From contig NZ_BLWF01000001.1 in NCBI RefSeq assembly GCF_013167955.1, positions 1 to 64,000 on the forward strand: a stretch of 64,000 bases of DNA, read 5' to 3'. Below, in pieces: positions 37,295 through 46,555 of the stretch. The notes under the pieces were generated by a model. The model saw only the letters and a program-made list of their open reading frames with translations. It was not told the origin of the DNA and did not search any database. The translations under genes were made by a program, and so were the position numbers. Within the stretch, counting starts at the first letter, position 1; every line of letters begins with the position of its first letter. The DNA is from Thermanaeromonas sp. C210 (GTDB lineage: Bacteria; Bacillota; DSM-521; Neomoorellales; Neomoorellaceae).

Positions 37295-38071
37295 ATGTTT
37301 ATTCTTTTGCGGCGAAGGGCCTTCCGGCAGGTACTTGCCGGTCTTTTGCTCTTTTTTGCGGGCATGTTGGCCGGAGGGTATCTGGCCGACCGGCCGCCCC
37401 TGGCCGTATTGGTGGGCCGGGCCAGGAGGTTGCTGCCCATCTACAGCGTGGCGACTACGGAGAAAAAAGTGGCCCTTTCCTTTGATGCCACCTGGGGAGC
37501 CGAGTACACGCCCAGGATCCTGGAAATCCTGCGGCAGCACAACGTAAAGACCACCTTTTTCCTCACCAACATCTGGCTTAACAAATACCCCGACGTAGCC
37601 AAGAAAATTGCCGCCGAGGGCCATGAAATCGGCCTCCACTCGGCCACCCATCCCCACTTTACTTCCCTATCGGAAGAGGAGATGGAGCAGGAGCTCCGGG
37701 AAAACCACCGCATGGTAGAGGAAATTACCGGCTACAAACCGGAGCTCTTCCGGCCGCCCTTTGGCGACTACAACGACACTGTCATCCGCGTGGTCCAGCG
37801 CCTCGGGTATAAGGCCATCCAGTGGGATGTGGACTCCCTGGACTGGCAGGAACACTTGTCGGCCGACGACATTTACCGGCGGGTAGTGGAGGGCATTAAA
37901 CCCGGCTCCATCGTTCTTTTCCATAACAACGGGAGGTACACGGCGGACGTCCTGGGCCCCCTCCTGGAGAAGCTCAAAGCCGACGGTTATCAGGTGGTGC
38001 CGGTGTCCCAAATGTTAATTAAGGGCGACTACTACGTGGACCATGCCGGCGTGCAGCGGCCGGCACAATAA
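37295..38071 (+). CDS. polysaccharide deacetylase, PdaB-like
   Basis: 258 aa from ATG 37295; a GTG at 37286 overlaps the ribosome site CAGGAGG. One N-terminal membrane anchor (about 8-30), then a NodB domain: SFDATWGAEYTPRIL, the HxxxH metal pair in GLHSATHPHFTSL, RPPFGDYND, and VLFHNNG at the end. It removes N-acetyl groups from cell-wall glycans. Similar to sporulation deacetylase PdaB. Stands alone between the glc operon and the tmk block. Confidence 0.87.
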   Translation: MFILLRRRAFRQVLAGLLLFFAGMLAGGYLADRPPLAVLVGRARRLLPIYSVATTEKKVALSFDATWGAEYTPRILEILRQHNVKTTFFLTNIWLNKYPDVAKKIAAEGHEIGLHSATHPHFTSLSEEEMEQELRENHRMVEEITGYKPELFRPPFGDYNDTVIRVVQRLGYKAIQWDVDSLDWQEHLSADDIYRRVVEGIKPGSIVLFHNNGRYTADVLGPLLEKLKADGYQVVPVSQMLIKGDYYVDHAGVQRPAQ

Positions 38072-38110
38072 GCGCAGCATCCCGGCCAAGGCCGGTCCTG
38101 CGGGGCTCAC

Positions 38111-38160
38111 AGAGCGAGCGGAGCTAAATCGCTCCCGGGCGAAAAGTGGGGACACGCTAA
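38111..38160 (+). repeat. degenerate relative of the REP/MITE-like repeat (copy 3)
   Basis: GAGCGAGCGGAGC followed about 20 bases later by GAAAAGTGGGGACACGCTAA resembles the right end of copy 2 (GCGAGCGCAAGCC ... GAAAGTGGGGATGCGCCAGA). GAGCGA/TCGCTC forms a small hairpin. Only the outer end is recognisable. Confidence 0.45.
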
Positions 38161-38172
38161 GGGAAAATTGCC

Positions 38173-38201
38173 TTGGAGGCCCTATTTTATCGTGCTATAA
38201 T
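38173..38201 (+). promoter_or_regulatory. promoter of the yaaO-tmk unit
   Basis: TTGGAG at 38173-38178, 17 bp spacer, TATAAT at 38196-38201. It lies inside a possible upstream extension of the decarboxylase frame, which argues for the GTG start at 38239. Confidence 0.65.
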
Positions 38202-38238
38202 AAGCACCAAAGGACCAAAGAGACGGGAGTTTAACAAA

Positions 38239-39678
38239 GTGGGACTTAAAGGTCGCCGCCGGGCGCCCCTGTGGGAGGCCATGAAAGCATATCTGGAGCA
38301 AGGATTGGCTTCCTGGCACACGCCGGGACACGGGGGCGGCCGGGCAACCTGGCGGGACTTTTACCGCCGCCTGGGGCCGGAGGTCTTCCAGATGGATTTG
38401 ACCGAGGTTCCCGGCCTGGACAACCTCCAGGAGCCCCGGGGCGTCATCAGGGAAGCTCAGGAGCGGGCGGCAGCCTTCTTCGGGGCGGGCTCCACCTTTT
38501 TCCTGGTCAACGGTGCGAGCGCCGGGATCGCGGCCGTCTTCCTGGCCACCTGCCGTCCGGGGGACGTGGTCCTCATGCCCCGGTATGCCCACCGCTCCGC
38601 CTTTGCCGGCCTGATTTTAAGCGGTGCGCGGCCTGTCTACCTGGAAACCGCCTGGCTCCCCGGCCTGGGCATGGTTTTAGGGGTCGAGGCGGCGGCGGTA
38701 AAGAAAGCCCTGGAGGATAATCCCCGGGCCAAACTCCTTTTGCTGGTACACCCCACTTACGAGGGATTGGTGCCGCCAACCTGGAGCCTGGTGGAGCTGG
38801 CCCACGGGCGGGGGGTAAGGGTGCTGGTGGATGCCGCCCACGGAGCCCACTTCGGCCTTGACCCCCGGCTGCCCCCTTCGCCCCTGGCCTTGGGGGCCGA
38901 CTATGTGGTCCACGGCACCCACAAGACCCTGGGGGCCTTTACCCAGGCGGCCATGCTCCACCTGCGGCCGGGGATGGAGGGCCGCGAAGTTGAGCAGGCC
39001 CTCGGCCTTCTGCAGACCACCAGCCCTTCCTACCTGCTCCTGGCTTCCCTGGATGCGGCGCGCTTCTGGGCGGAAGCGAGGGGAAGGAGAGATTGGGCCT
39101 GGGCCGTGGATAGGGCCCTGGAGTTGCGCCAAGGATTGAAGAACCTCGGCCTCCCGTGTCTGGAACTGGAGGATGTGCCGTCCGCGGCCGTGGCCGGCCT
39201 GGATGTCACCAGGCTGGTCGTTGCCGCGGCGCCCCTGGGCATGACGGGACCGGAGTTGGACCGGGCCCTCCGGGAGCGGGGCCAGGAGATGGAGTTGGCG
39301 GCCGATAAATATATCGTCGGGATCCTTACGCCGGCCCAGGGGCAGGCCGCCGTAAAGGGGCTCATCCGCGCCCTGGAACAGATCAAGAAGGATGCCCGCC
39401 GGGCGTCCGGCCGCCCGGCCGGGGCCACGCCCGCGGTGCCGAAGGCAGGGCCCTGGCCCCTACCGCCGGTGGCCCTAACGCCCCGAGAGGCCTTTCAGGC
39501 CGCCCACCGCAGCCTGCCCCTTGAGGAGGCGGTGGGGCGGGTGGCGGCCGAGCTGGTAGCACCCTGCCCGCCGGGGGTGGCTCTGGTGGTGCCGGGGGAA
39601 GTGCTGACGCCGGAAACCATCGAAAGGCTGGCCCTCCTGAGGGGGCCGAGAACCGAGATACGGGTAGTGGACGCATGA
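38239..39678 (+). CDS. yaaO: Orn/Lys/Arg decarboxylase-family protein (YaaO-like)
   Basis: PLP enzyme of the fold-I decarboxylase group. 479 aa from GTG 38239 (GGGAG upstream, promoter just before). N-terminal HTPGHGGG, GASAGIAAVFLA, DAAHGAHFG, and the PLP lysine Lys229 in HGTHKTLGAF. The substrate is an amino acid such as lysine or arginine but cannot be fixed. In Bacillus yaaO is also next to tmk. The tmk start overlaps its stop. Confidence 0.85.
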   Translation: MGLKGRRRAPLWEAMKAYLEQGLASWHTPGHGGGRATWRDFYRRLGPEVFQMDLTEVPGLDNLQEPRGVIREAQERAAAFFGAGSTFFLVNGASAGIAAVFLATCRPGDVVLMPRYAHRSAFAGLILSGARPVYLETAWLPGLGMVLGVEAAAVKKALEDNPRAKLLLLVHPTYEGLVPPTWSLVELAHGRGVRVLVDAAHGAHFGLDPRLPPSPLALGADYVVHGTHKTLGAFTQAAMLHLRPGMEGREVEQALGLLQTTSPSYLLLASLDAARFWAEARGRRDWAWAVDRALELRQGLKNLGLPCLELEDVPSAAVAGLDVTRLVVAAAPLGMTGPELDRALRERGQEMELAADKYIVGILTPAQGQAAVKGLIRALEQIKKDARRASGRPAGATPAVPKAGPWPLPPVALTPREAFQAAHRSLPLEEAVGRVAAELVAPCPPGVALVVPGEVLTPETIERLALLRGPRTEIRVVDA

Positions 39679-40301
39679 AGGGCATTTTCATCACCTTTGA
39701 AGGGCCGGACGGCTCCGGGAAGACCACCCAGATGGGGCTCCTGGCCAGGCATCTTGGGCTTAGAGGCCTGAGGGTACTGTGTACGAGGGAGCCGGGGGGT
39801 ACCCCCATGGCCGAAGCCATACGCCAGCTTTTGTTATCGTCGTGGCCGGAGCAAGTGCTGGGAATTACCGAGGTCTTTCTGTACGCCGCCAGCCGGGCCC
39901 AGCATGTCCGGGGCAAGATACTGCCGGCCCTGGAGGCCGGACGGGTAGTGCTTTCTGACCGCTTTGTGGATTCCTCCCTGGCTTACCAGGGGTTCGGACG
40001 GGGACTGGACCCCGAACTCGTGCGCCAGGTCAACGACCTGGCTACCGGAGGATTAACCCCCCACCTCACCCTCCTTCTGGACCTGCCGCCGGAAGAGGGT
40101 TTGCGGCGGAGCAGGGGCGAGGGAAGGCATGGCGACCCGGACCGCTTTGAACAGGAAGACCTGGACTTTCACCGGCGGGTGAGGGAGGGCTACCTGGAAC
40201 TCGCCCGCCGGGAGCCCGGACGCTTCAAAATTATTGATGCTACGGGCCCTCAGGATGAGGTGTTCCGGCAGGTCTGGGAGGCGGTGGAGCCCCTCCTCTG
40301 A
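39675..40301 (+). CDS. tmk: thymidylate kinase
   Basis: Phosphorylates dTMP to dTDP. 208 aa. P-loop GPDGSGKTT at 10-18, DR-motif LSDRFVDSSLAYQG near 93-106, and LID region RSRGEGRHGDPDRFE. ATGA overlap with the decarboxylase gene. Confidence 0.97.
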   Translation: MKGIFITFEGPDGSGKTTQMGLLARHLGLRGLRVLCTREPGGTPMAEAIRQLLLSSWPEQVLGITEVFLYAASRAQHVRGKILPALEAGRVVLSDRFVDSSLAYQGFGRGLDPELVRQVNDLATGGLTPHLTLLLDLPPEEGLRRSRGEGRHGDPDRFEQEDLDFHRRVREGYLELARREPGRFKIIDATGPQDEVFRQVWEAVEPLL

Positions 40302-40413
40302 GGGCCCTTAAAGGGTCGGGAAAACCGGCCGGACTCGGGGACGGCAGGGGGCGGCCAGCAGGCCTCCTCGGGCCTTCCGAGGGTTAAAAGCGTTTTTTAG
40401 GAGCTGAAGCCCG

Positions 40414-41250
40414 GTGACAGTGCAGGAACGGCTGGAGCGGGCCCTGGCAGCCGGACGCCTGAGCCATGCCTACCTTCTGGTGGGCGGCGAGGCAGAAGAA
40501 AAATTAAGAACGGTGCGGCAGATTGCGGCGGCTTTAAACTGCGCCCACCGGGAGGGGGGGAGGGCCTGCGGCCGCTGTCTTTCCTGCCGCCAGCTGGAGG
40601 CCGGCTGTCACCCCGACTACCACTTTATAGAACCCCGCGGTGCCAGTATTAAAATCGACCAGGTGCGGAAACTAGAAGGAGAGCTCCGCCTCAAGGCCTT
40701 CCAGGGAGGAGCCCAGGTGGTGGTGTTCCACCCGGCGGAAAGCCTCACCCTGGAAGCGGCCAACTGTCTGCTCAAAATCCTGGAGGAGCCGCCGGGGGGC
40801 GTTTATTTCTTCCTCCTGGCCGCCCAACCAGCCCTCCTCCTCCCCACCATTGTGTCCCGCTGCCAGGTTTTATCTTGCGGCGGGGAACAGAGGGGGGAGG
40901 CCGGGGTCCGAACCCTGTGGGAGGAAGTGCTGGCCTCCGATCTGGGCCGGCTGATGACGTCCGTCCTCCCGCGGCTGGAAAAGGAAGAAGACGTGCTGTC
41001 CGCGGTGGATGGACTCATGGTGGCCTGCCGGGAGCAGCTGGTGTGGCAGCTCACCGGGGAAGAGGGGCTGCTCCTGGAGGCAGGCCGGATTCCCGCCCAC
41101 CTGGTGGGGATTTCCCTGCCCCCGGCCGCCCTCTGGAGGTGCTACCGCCACCTCCGGCGGACCCGTACCTTTTTGGAACAGAACGCCAACCGCCACCTGG
41201 CCCTGGAGGTGCTCCTCCTCAACCTCCACCGCGAGGTGCATTCTCTGTAG
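40414..41250 (+). CDS. holB: DNA polymerase III delta prime subunit
   Basis: Clamp-loader subunit without ATPase activity. 278 aa, GTG start. The fold of DnaX is kept (LSHAYLLVGG, LLKILEEPPGGVYFFLL, TIVSRCQV), but the Walker A is replaced by GGEAEEKLRT, as expected. Zinc cysteines near 44-66 (CAHREGGRACGRCLSC). The order tmk-holB-ricT-yabA matches Bacillus without yaaQ and yaaR. Confidence 0.9.
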   Translation: MTVQERLERALAAGRLSHAYLLVGGEAEEKLRTVRQIAAALNCAHREGGRACGRCLSCRQLEAGCHPDYHFIEPRGASIKIDQVRKLEGELRLKAFQGGAQVVVFHPAESLTLEAANCLLKILEEPPGGVYFFLLAAQPALLLPTIVSRCQVLSCGGEQRGEAGVRTLWEEVLASDLGRLMTSVLPRLEKEEDVLSAVDGLMVACREQLVWQLTGEEGLLLEAGRIPAHLVGISLPPAALWRCYRHLRRTRTFLEQNANRHLALEVLLLNLHREVHSL

Positions 41251-41366
41251 GGCCGCCGAAAGGTTTCCCAAAGACCCGGTTCTTGCCGGGTGCGTGGCCG
41301 GAAAAGGGCCGGGGCGATACCGCCCCCGGGGGGTTATCTTAGGGTGAGAAAGAAGGGAAAGCAAGA

Positions 41367-42167
41367 TTGTCCACGGTTGTGGGAGTACGCTTCAAGAAGG
41401 CGGGGAAAATCTATTACTTTGATCCCAACAACTTGGAGCTTAAAATAGGGGACAAGGTTATTGTGGAAACAGCCCGGGGACTGGAATACGGCGAAGTAGT
41501 GGTCGGTCCCCGGGAAGTGCCGGAGGAAACGGTGGTCCAACCCTTAAAACCGGTAATCCGGAAGGCCACCCCGGCCGACGAGGCCCAGGTGGACTTCAAC
41601 CGCCGGCGGGAGAAAGAGGCCTTTGCCATCTGCCAGCAGAAAATCGCCGAGCACGGTCTGCCCATGAAATTAATCGATGTGGAATTTACCTTCGACGTGA
41701 GCAAGATCATCTTCTACTTCACAGCCGAAGGGAGGGTGGATTTTCGCGAGCTGGTGCGGGATCTGGCTTCCGTCTTTCGCACCCGCATCGAGTTGCGCCA
41801 GATAGGGGTGAGGGACGAGGCCAAAATGCTGGGGGGCCTCGGCTGCTGCGGGAGGGAGATCTGCTGCGCCTCCTTTTTGGGGGAATTCGAGCCGGTTTCC
41901 ATCCGCATGGCCAAAGACCAGTGTCTCTCCCTAAACCCCGCCAAGATCTCCGGAGTGTGCGGGCGCCTCATGTGCTGCCTGCGCTTCGAAAACAATATTT
42001 ATGAAGAGGCCAAGCCCCTCTTCCCCGAAGTGGGCGACCGGGTGAGGACGCCCGCAGGGGAGGGCAAAGTAACGGGCCTCAACATCTTGAGGGGCAAGGT
42101 GGCCGTGGAACTGCCCGAACGGGGGGTTATGGAATTCCGGCGGGAGGAAGTGGAGAACCTTGAATGA
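41367..42167 (+). CDS. ricT: PSP1-domain protein RicT (YaaT)
   Basis: 266 aa, TTG start. The PSP1 domain (LGGLGCCGREICCASFLGEF and CGRLMCCLRFE) carries the cysteines that bind Fe-S in the RicAFT complex of Bacillus, which assists RNase Y and sporulation. RicA and RicF genes are not in the window. Overlaps yabA by 8 bases. Confidence 0.92.
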   Translation: MSTVVGVRFKKAGKIYYFDPNNLELKIGDKVIVETARGLEYGEVVVGPREVPEETVVQPLKPVIRKATPADEAQVDFNRRREKEAFAICQQKIAEHGLPMKLIDVEFTFDVSKIIFYFTAEGRVDFRELVRDLASVFRTRIELRQIGVRDEAKMLGGLGCCGREICCASFLGEFEPVSIRMAKDQCLSLNPAKISGVCGRLMCCLRFENNIYEEAKPLFPEVGDRVRTPAGEGKVTGLNILRGKVAVELPERGVMEFRREEVENLE

Positions 42168-42477
42168 AGAACGGGAAATCCGGGTGGCGGAAGACCAGGG
42201 GGGCGAAAGCCTGGTCGCGGCCCTGGCGGCCTTGGAGCTCAAAGTGATGGAGGTCCAGCGGGAGATAAGGCGGCTCCGGAACTACGCCCGGGGCCTGGAA
42301 GAAGAAAACCAGCGCCTGCGGACCATGATGGCCGAAACCGTCTTCGGCGGGCAAGGGCAAGAAAGGCTGCGCCTTTTCTACGACCAGGGATATCACGTTT
42401 GCCCGGCCCAGTTCGGCCGGGTGCGGGGGAGCCAGGGCTGCCTTTTTTGTCTCAGCTTTCTGGAAAAGAGGGGTTGA
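42160..42477 (+). CDS. yabA: replication initiation control protein YabA
   Basis: 105 aa. N-terminal coiled coil (about 15-60) and the C-terminal zinc motif YHVCPAQFGRVRGSQGCLFC found in YabA, which tethers DnaA and DnaN. ATG lies inside the end of ricT. Confidence 0.85.
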   Translation: MNEEREIRVAEDQGGESLVAALAALELKVMEVQREIRRLRNYARGLEEENQRLRTMMAETVFGGQGQERLRLFYDQGYHVCPAQFGRVRGSQGCLFCLSFLEKRG

Positions 42478-42481
42478 AAAG

Positions 42482-43315
42482 GTGGCGGGCTGTCTTTTCC
42501 TGGTGGGAACTCCCCTGGGGAATCTCGAGGACGTCACCCTGAGGGCCCTCAGGATTCTAAAGGAAGTGGACCTGATAGCCGCTGAGGATACCCGCCATAC
42601 CCGGAAGCTGCTGAACCATTACGGCATCGCCACTCCCCTGACCAGCTATCATCAGCACAACCAAGGGCCCAAGGGCGAGGCCCTTCTGCGCCTCCTCCGG
42701 GAGGGTAAGAAAATAGCCCTGGTGACGGATGCCGGTATGCCGGGTATCGCCGATCCCGGGGAAGAACTGGTCCGGCAGGCTGCGGAGGCCGGAGTGGAGA
42801 TAGCCGTTGTCCCCGGGCCCAGTGCCGTCATTGCGGCCCTGGCCGTATCTGGCCTTTCTACCCGGCGTTTCCTTTTCGAAGGCTTCCTACCACGGAGAAG
42901 AGGGGAAAGGAGAGAGAGGCTGGAGGAGCTGGCCCACGAAGAAAGAACCCTGGTCTTCTTCGAGGCGCCCCACCGGTTGGTGGAGACCCTGGAGGATATG
43001 GTCGAGGTTCTCGGACGGCAACGCAAAGTGGCCGTGGGGAGGGAACTGACCAAGAAATTTGAAACGGTCCTGCGCAGCAGCCTGGAGGGTGCCCTGGAGC
43101 ATTTTCAACAAGAGCCGCCCAGGGGCGAGCTAACCCTGGTGGTGGAAGGCGCGCCGCCCCACCGGCCGGTCTTCGTACCCCGGGAAGCGGCCCTCCTGGT
43201 GGAGGCTCTGGAAAAAGCAGGGCGACCGCGCAGGCAAGCCCTGGCCGAAGTAGCCAGGTTCTACGGTCGCCCTCGCCGGGAGATTTACCAAGCCTCTCTG
43301 GCCGACGAGCCCTAA
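42482..43315 (+). CDS. rsmI: 16S rRNA (cytidine1402-2'-O)-methyltransferase
   Basis: 277 aa SAM-dependent methyltransferase of the tetrapyrrole methylase fold. VGTPLGNLEDVTLRAL, AAEDTRHTRKLLNHYGI, TDAGMPGIADPG and VPGPSAVIAALAVSGL are all present. GTG start. Its last four bases overlap abrB on the other strand. Confidence 0.96.
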   Translation: MAGCLFLVGTPLGNLEDVTLRALRILKEVDLIAAEDTRHTRKLLNHYGIATPLTSYHQHNQGPKGEALLRLLREGKKIALVTDAGMPGIADPGEELVRQAAEAGVEIAVVPGPSAVIAALAVSGLSTRRFLFEGFLPRRRGERRERLEELAHEERTLVFFEAPHRLVETLEDMVEVLGRQRKVAVGRELTKKFETVLRSSLEGALEHFQQEPPRGELTLVVEGAPPHRPVFVPREAALLVEALEKAGRPRRQALAEVARFYGRPRREIYQASLADEP

Positions 43316-43563
43316 ACGGCAATAGAACTCATAGCCATGGCGCAGTCGCGGCACACGTTCTTGCCCCGGAAATTGGTCACATTTTCCGCATTGCCGCAGA
43401 AAACGCAGGCGGGCTCATACTTCTTCAGGATGATCTTTTCCTGATCCACATAGATTTCCAGGGCATCCTTTTCTTCAATACCCAGGGTGCGCCGCAACTC
43501 AATGGGAATAACAATGCGGCCGAGCTCGTCCACTTTGCGGACAACGCCGGTGGATTTTAACAA
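43312..43563 (-). CDS. abrB: AbrB-type transition-state regulator with C-terminal zinc-ribbon
   Basis: 83 aa DNA-binding swapped-hairpin protein (VRKVDELGRIVIPIELRRTL), which in Bacillus represses stationary-phase genes. The C-terminus has CVFCGNAENV and CRDC, a likely zinc site. TTG start with GGGGGAGG upstream. Minus strand, divergent from metG and convergent with rsmI, as in Bacillus. Confidence 0.92.
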   Translation of the reverse strand: MLKSTGVVRKVDELGRIVIPIELRRTLGIEEKDALEIYVDQEKIILKKYEPACVFCGNAENVTNFRGKNVCRDCAMAMSSIAV

Positions 43564-43684
43564 GACTTTCCTCCCCCTTTTCTACACGTTTCGACAGGCT
43601 AGCTATATGGTACCACCTTTTCCAGTTCTAGTAAAATCTAAGAATCCGGGAAAAACGGTTATTTTGCCCCTTTTTAGGCAAAAC

Positions 43685-43714
43685 TTGACATATTGCTTGC
43701 TTTTTTAATATAAT
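43685..43714 (+). promoter_or_regulatory. metG promoter
   Basis: TTGACA at 43685-43690 and TATAAT at 43709-43714, 18 bp spacer. Leader about 25 bases, so no T-box or SAM riboswitch fits. Confidence 0.85.
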
Positions 43715-43747
43715 ACTCCTGAATTTGCAGAAAGGGGACGGCCTTTA

Positions 43748-45700
43748 ATGGGGGATAAGGTTTTTTATGTAACTACCCCGATCTACTATCCCAGCGACAA
43801 ACTCCATATTGGCCATGCCCTTACCACCACCATGGCCGATACCCTGGCCCGCTACAAGCGGATGCGGGGTTATGATGTTTTTTTCCTGACCGGTTCAGAC
43901 GAACACGGCCAGAAGATCCAGCGCAAGGCCCGGGAGGTCGGCCTCGAGCCCCTGGAATACGTGGACCGCATTGTGGCCACCTTCCGCGAGCTGTGGCGGC
44001 GGCTGGATATTTCCTATAACGACTTTATCCGCACCACCGAAGAGCGCCACAAGAAGGTGGTGCAGGATCTCTTCCGGCGGATTTACGAAAAAGGGGATAT
44101 ATATAAAGCGGAGTACGAGGGCTGGTACTGCACACCCTGCGAAACCTTCTGGACGGAGCGCCAGCTCCAGGACGGGAAGTGCCCTGACTGTGGCCGGCCG
44201 GTGGAGCTTCTGCGGGAGGAGAGCTATTTCTTCCGCATGAGCAAATATGCCGACCGGCTTCTAAAGTACATCGAAGAGCATCCCGAGTTTATCCAGCCGC
44301 CCTCGCGGCGCAACGAAATGATTAATTTCATTAAGGGCGGCCTGGAGGACCTGTGCGTGTCCCGCACCACCTTCGACTGGGGCATACCCGTGCCCATAGA
44401 CCCCAAACATGTGATCTATGTGTGGTTCGACGCCCTGACCAACTACATCTCGGCCCTGGGCTTCGGCACCGAAAACGACGAGCTCTTCCACAAGTACTGG
44501 CCGGCGGCTGTGCACCTGGTGGGCAAGGACATTGTGCGCTTTCATACCGTCATCTGGCCGACCATCCTCATGGCCGCAGGCATTGAGCTCCCGCGGCAGG
44601 TTTTCGGCCACGGCTGGCTGCTGGTGGACGGGGGTAAGATGTCCAAATCCAAGGGCAACGTAGTGGATCCCATGGTCCTCATAGACCGCTACGGTTCCGA
44701 CGCCATCCGCTACTTCCTGCTGCGGGAAATGCCTTACGGCGCCGACGGGTATTATTCCGAGGAAGCCCTGGTGAACCGTTTAAACAGCGACCTGGCCAAC
44801 GACTACGGCAACCTCCTGAGCCGGACCGTGTCCATGATAGAGAAGTTCTGCGGCGGCCTGATCCCTGCCCCGGCCGGGGAGGAGCCCCTAGACCGGGAGC
44901 TTAAAGAGCTGGCCGCCCGCCTCCCGGATGAGGTAGATGAAGCCCTGGAGCGCTTTGAGTTCGCTCGGGCCCTAACCGCCATCTGGCAGCTCATCAACCG
45001 GGCCAACAAGTATATCGAAGAAACGGCTCCCTGGGCCCTGGCCCGGGACCCGGAGAAGAGGCCCCGGCTGCAGACCGTCCTCTATAACCTCGCCGAGGCC
45101 CTCCGCCAGGCGACGGTCATGTGTTCTCCCTTCATGCCGGGGCTACCGGCCCGGGTGTGGGAACAGCTGGGAATGCAGGATGCCTTCCACGCCCAGACCT
45201 GGGACAGCTTGAAGGAATGGGGAGGGGTGCCGGCCGGCAGCCGGGTGAAGCGGGGTGCACCCCTCTTCCCTAGGGTAGAATGGAAGGCAGAGGAGGAAGG
45301 GGAGATAGCGGTGAGGAAGGAAGAGCGGATCCCGGGGCCGGGTCAGGAAGCTCCGCCGGACGGGGCAACCGCCGAACCCGAGATTAGCCTGGAAGAATTT
45401 TCCCGACTGAGGCTGAGGGTGGCCCAGGTGGTAAAGGCCGAAAGGGTACCCCAGACCGATAAACTCCTCAAGCTGGAGGTAGACCTGGGGGGAGAGACGA
45501 GGACGGTGGTGGCGGGCATCGCCCGTTACTATCAGCCCCAGGACCTCATAGGCAAGAAGGTAGTGCTGGTGGCCAACTTAAAGCCGGCCAAATTGCGCGG
45601 GATCTGGTCGCAGGGCATGGTGCTGGCGGCGGTGGAGGGAGAAAATCTAAGCCTTATCACCCCGGAGCGGGATATTCCTCCCGGAGCCCAGGTGCGCTAA
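43748..45700 (+). CDS. metG: methionyl-tRNA synthetase
   Basis: Charges tRNA-Met. 650 aa. HIGH at 20-23, one zinc knuckle (CTPCETFW ... CPDCGRP, about 126-148), KMSKS near 297. A C-terminal OB-fold tRNA-binding domain begins near 550 (FSRLRLRVAQVVKAERV) after a Glu/Pro-rich linker. Single-knuckle type as in Bacillus. Confidence 0.97.
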   Translation: MGDKVFYVTTPIYYPSDKLHIGHALTTTMADTLARYKRMRGYDVFFLTGSDEHGQKIQRKAREVGLEPLEYVDRIVATFRELWRRLDISYNDFIRTTEERHKKVVQDLFRRIYEKGDIYKAEYEGWYCTPCETFWTERQLQDGKCPDCGRPVELLREESYFFRMSKYADRLLKYIEEHPEFIQPPSRRNEMINFIKGGLEDLCVSRTTFDWGIPVPIDPKHVIYVWFDALTNYISALGFGTENDELFHKYWPAAVHLVGKDIVRFHTVIWPTILMAAGIELPRQVFGHGWLLVDGGKMSKSKGNVVDPMVLIDRYGSDAIRYFLLREMPYGADGYYSEEALVNRLNSDLANDYGNLLSRTVSMIEKFCGGLIPAPAGEEPLDRELKELAARLPDEVDEALERFEFARALTAIWQLINRANKYIEETAPWALARDPEKRPRLQTVLYNLAEALRQATVMCSPFMPGLPARVWEQLGMQDAFHAQTWDSLKEWGGVPAGSRVKRGAPLFPRVEWKAEEEGEIAVRKEERIPGPGQEAPPDGATAEPEISLEEFSRLRLRVAQVVKAERVPQTDKLLKLEVDLGGETRTVVAGIARYYQPQDLIGKKVVLVANLKPAKLRGIWSQGMVLAAVEGENLSLITPERDIPPGAQVR

Positions 45701-45715
45701 TAAGGGGGACCGGGG

Positions 45716-46492
45716 ATGAGCTCCCAGATCATCGATTCCCATGCCCATTTGAACGATCCCGCCTTCAGCCGCGACCTCCCGGAGGTCATCGCCCGGTTGC
45801 AGGACGCCGGGGTGGCGGCGGTCATTAACGTAGGCTATGACGTCCGGTCTTCCCGGGAAGCGGTCGCCCAGGCCCACAGCTGGCCCTTCCTTAGGGCGGC
45901 GGTGGCCGTCCATCCCCACGATGCCGCGACCTTTGATGAGGAGAGCGCCCGCATCATACGGGGCCTGGCCCTGGACCGCCGGGTAGTGGCCATCGGCGAG
46001 ACGGGGCTGGACTATTACCGCAACCTGTCACCCCGGCGGCAGCAGGAAGAGGTATTCCGGTGGCACCTGCGGCTGGCCAAGCAGCTAAACCTCCCGGTTA
46101 TCATCCACGACCGCGACGCCCACCAGGATGTGCTGCGCATCTTACGGGAAGAGGGCCGGGATCTGCCGGGGGCGGTTATGCACTGCTTTTCGGGGAGCTG
46201 GGAAATGGCCCGGCAGTGCCTGGACATGGGCTTCTACATCTCCCTGGCCGGGCCCATCACCTTTAAGAACGCCGTGAAGGTGCGGGAGATCGCTGCCCGA
46301 GTGCCCCTGGACCGGCTCCTGATCGAAACCGATGCCCCTTACTTAACCCCCGAGCCCCACCGGGGCCAGCGGAACGAGCCGGCCAACGTGCGCCTGGTGG
46401 CCGAAGGGGTGGCGGCGGCCAGGGGGGTGCCGGTGGCGGAGATTGTAGAGGCTACCTTCAACAATGCCCGACAACTGTTCCGCCTGAGTTGA
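45716..46492 (+). CDS. tatD: TatD-family metal-dependent DNase
   Basis: 258 aa. Metal ligands in DSHAHLND, GETGLDYY, VIIHDRDAHQD, MHCFSG and IETDAPYLTPEPHRG. Cytoplasmic 3'-5' DNase or deacylase-related hydrolase (YabD in Bacillus). Starts 15 bases after metG and is probably co-transcribed. Confidence 0.95.
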   Translation: MSSQIIDSHAHLNDPAFSRDLPEVIARLQDAGVAAVINVGYDVRSSREAVAQAHSWPFLRAAVAVHPHDAATFDEESARIIRGLALDRRVVAIGETGLDYYRNLSPRRQQEEVFRWHLRLAKQLNLPVIIHDRDAHQDVLRILREEGRDLPGAVMHCFSGSWEMARQCLDMGFYISLAGPITFKNAVKVREIAARVPLDRLLIETDAPYLTPEPHRGQRNEPANVRLVAEGVAAARGVPVAEIVEATFNNARQLFRLS

Positions 46493-46508
46493 ATCCGCGC
46501 CTTCGTCC

Positions 46509-46555
46509 GGGGCCCGGGCCCACCGTAAAGGGGGGCCGGGCCCCTCCATTTTTGC
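46509..46555 (+). terminator. terminator after tatD
   Basis: GGGGCCCGGGCCC / GGGGCCGGGCCCC hairpin followed by TCCATTTTT. Confidence 0.75.

Noticed and set aside
38173-38238. 22-residue N-terminal extension of the YaaO-like protein
   Set aside because: The stretch contains the promoter TTGGAG-17-TATAAT and has no conserved residues.
40302-40413. Another copy of the REP-like repeat between tmk and holB
   Set aside because: Only CGGGGAC-type GC words match; the diagnostic blocks (GTGATAGTTTG, AAGCCAAGCAG) are absent.
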